Shown here: one piece after another, positions 33,907-33,915 of the stretch | Numbering within the stretch: position 1 is the stretch's first letter | Layout: the number at the start of each line of letters is the position of its first letter | Assembly: GCA_026391915.1 (NCBI GenBank) | Contig: JAPLCZ010000165.1 | Location: 1-33,915 of the forward strand | Direction of reading: 5' to 3' | DNA: 33,915 nucleotides | Origin: Bacteroidota bacterium | GTDB taxonomy: Bacteria; Bacteroidota; Bacteroidia; CAILMK01 | Notes under the pieces: model-generated | Told to the model about the DNA's origin: nothing | Database searches by the model: none | Seen by the model: the letters and a program-made list of their open reading frames with translations, nothing else | Position numbers and translations under genes: made by a program

Positions 33907-33915
33907 ATGAACAAA
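33907..33915 (+). CDS. Start of a possible ORF cut by window end
   Basis: ATG AAC AAA (M N K) is open to the window edge, 28 bp after the hairpin. If the IS reading is right this is the transposase start. Three codons give no product evidence. Confidence 0.25.

Larger units (their letters stand above)
33777..33915 (+). mobile_element. Probable insertion-sequence left end (IS256-like), continues past window
   Basis: From about 33777 the sequence GGTACTATCC, then CTCAAAGTGTGTAAG, resembles the terminal inverted repeats of IS256-family elements, which have a GTGTAA core. It is followed by a long hairpin (33801-33878) and an ATG at 33907 opening a possible transposase frame (MNK...). Hairpins just inside IS ends are known in several families to block read-through into the transposase gene. 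Only 139 bp are visible, so this is inference. Confidence 0.4.

Noticed and set aside
1-33915. CRISPR array, toxin-antitoxin, restriction or phage-defence cluster
   Set aside because: No regularly spaced direct repeats and no recognisable nuclease, methylase, toxin or Cas gene pair were found. The neighbouring genes are housekeeping or single surface proteins.

Overview
The window looks like a chromosomal segment of a free-living member of the Bacteroidota, probably near the Chitinophagales/Sphingobacteriales. This is inferred from the low-GC housekeeping genes, the large secreted proteins with type IX secretion (T9SS) C-terminal domains, and the class-specific promoter element TAnnTTTG. That element occurs perfectly in front of at least eight transcription units. 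It carries no plasmid, phage or CRISPR signature. The only mobile signal is a probable insertion-sequence end at the right border.

Layout. Positions 1-4060 hold a minus-strand group: rpoN (sigma-54), an unannotated 55-residue membrane microprotein, and a CotH-kinase surface protein cut by the window start. Then come asnS and a small lipoprotein (+), a thiolase (+), anmK (-), a 32-residue membrane microprotein (-), and a lipoprotein (+). A sixA/rlpA pair (-) is divergent from an ABC-F ATPase gene (+) that has lost its second Walker B region and is frameshifted. A gliding-motility/CHU_C surface protein (+) converges on gyrB (-) across a 21-bp perfect-stem terminator. A YkuK-like protein (+), tRNA-His (-), and an asd-panB-pseudouridine synthase operon (-) follow. 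Next are a GNAT acetyltransferase, a three-lamin-tail secreted protein, a glutathione peroxidase, tRNA-Arg(CCG) and a 1321-residue double beta-helix T9SS protein (all +). The right end has a dihydrolipoamide acyltransferase (E2), cinA and a carboxypeptidase-regulatory-like exported protein (all -), then a hairpin-bearing probable IS left end.

How the genes fit together. Most are core metabolism (CoA and pantothenate, aspartate family, lipoyl E2, thiolase), information processing (AsnRS, gyrase, sigma-54, pseudouridine synthase, tRNAs) or wall maintenance (AnmK, RlpA). Four very large exported proteins are scattered singly among them. I found no multi-gene cluster that convincingly forms a new defence or metabolic system. 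The best leads are the broken ABC-F gene, the probable IS end, two membrane microproteins, a duplicated promoter/start module around the GNAT gene, and a hairpin-rich spacer between cinA and the E2 gene.
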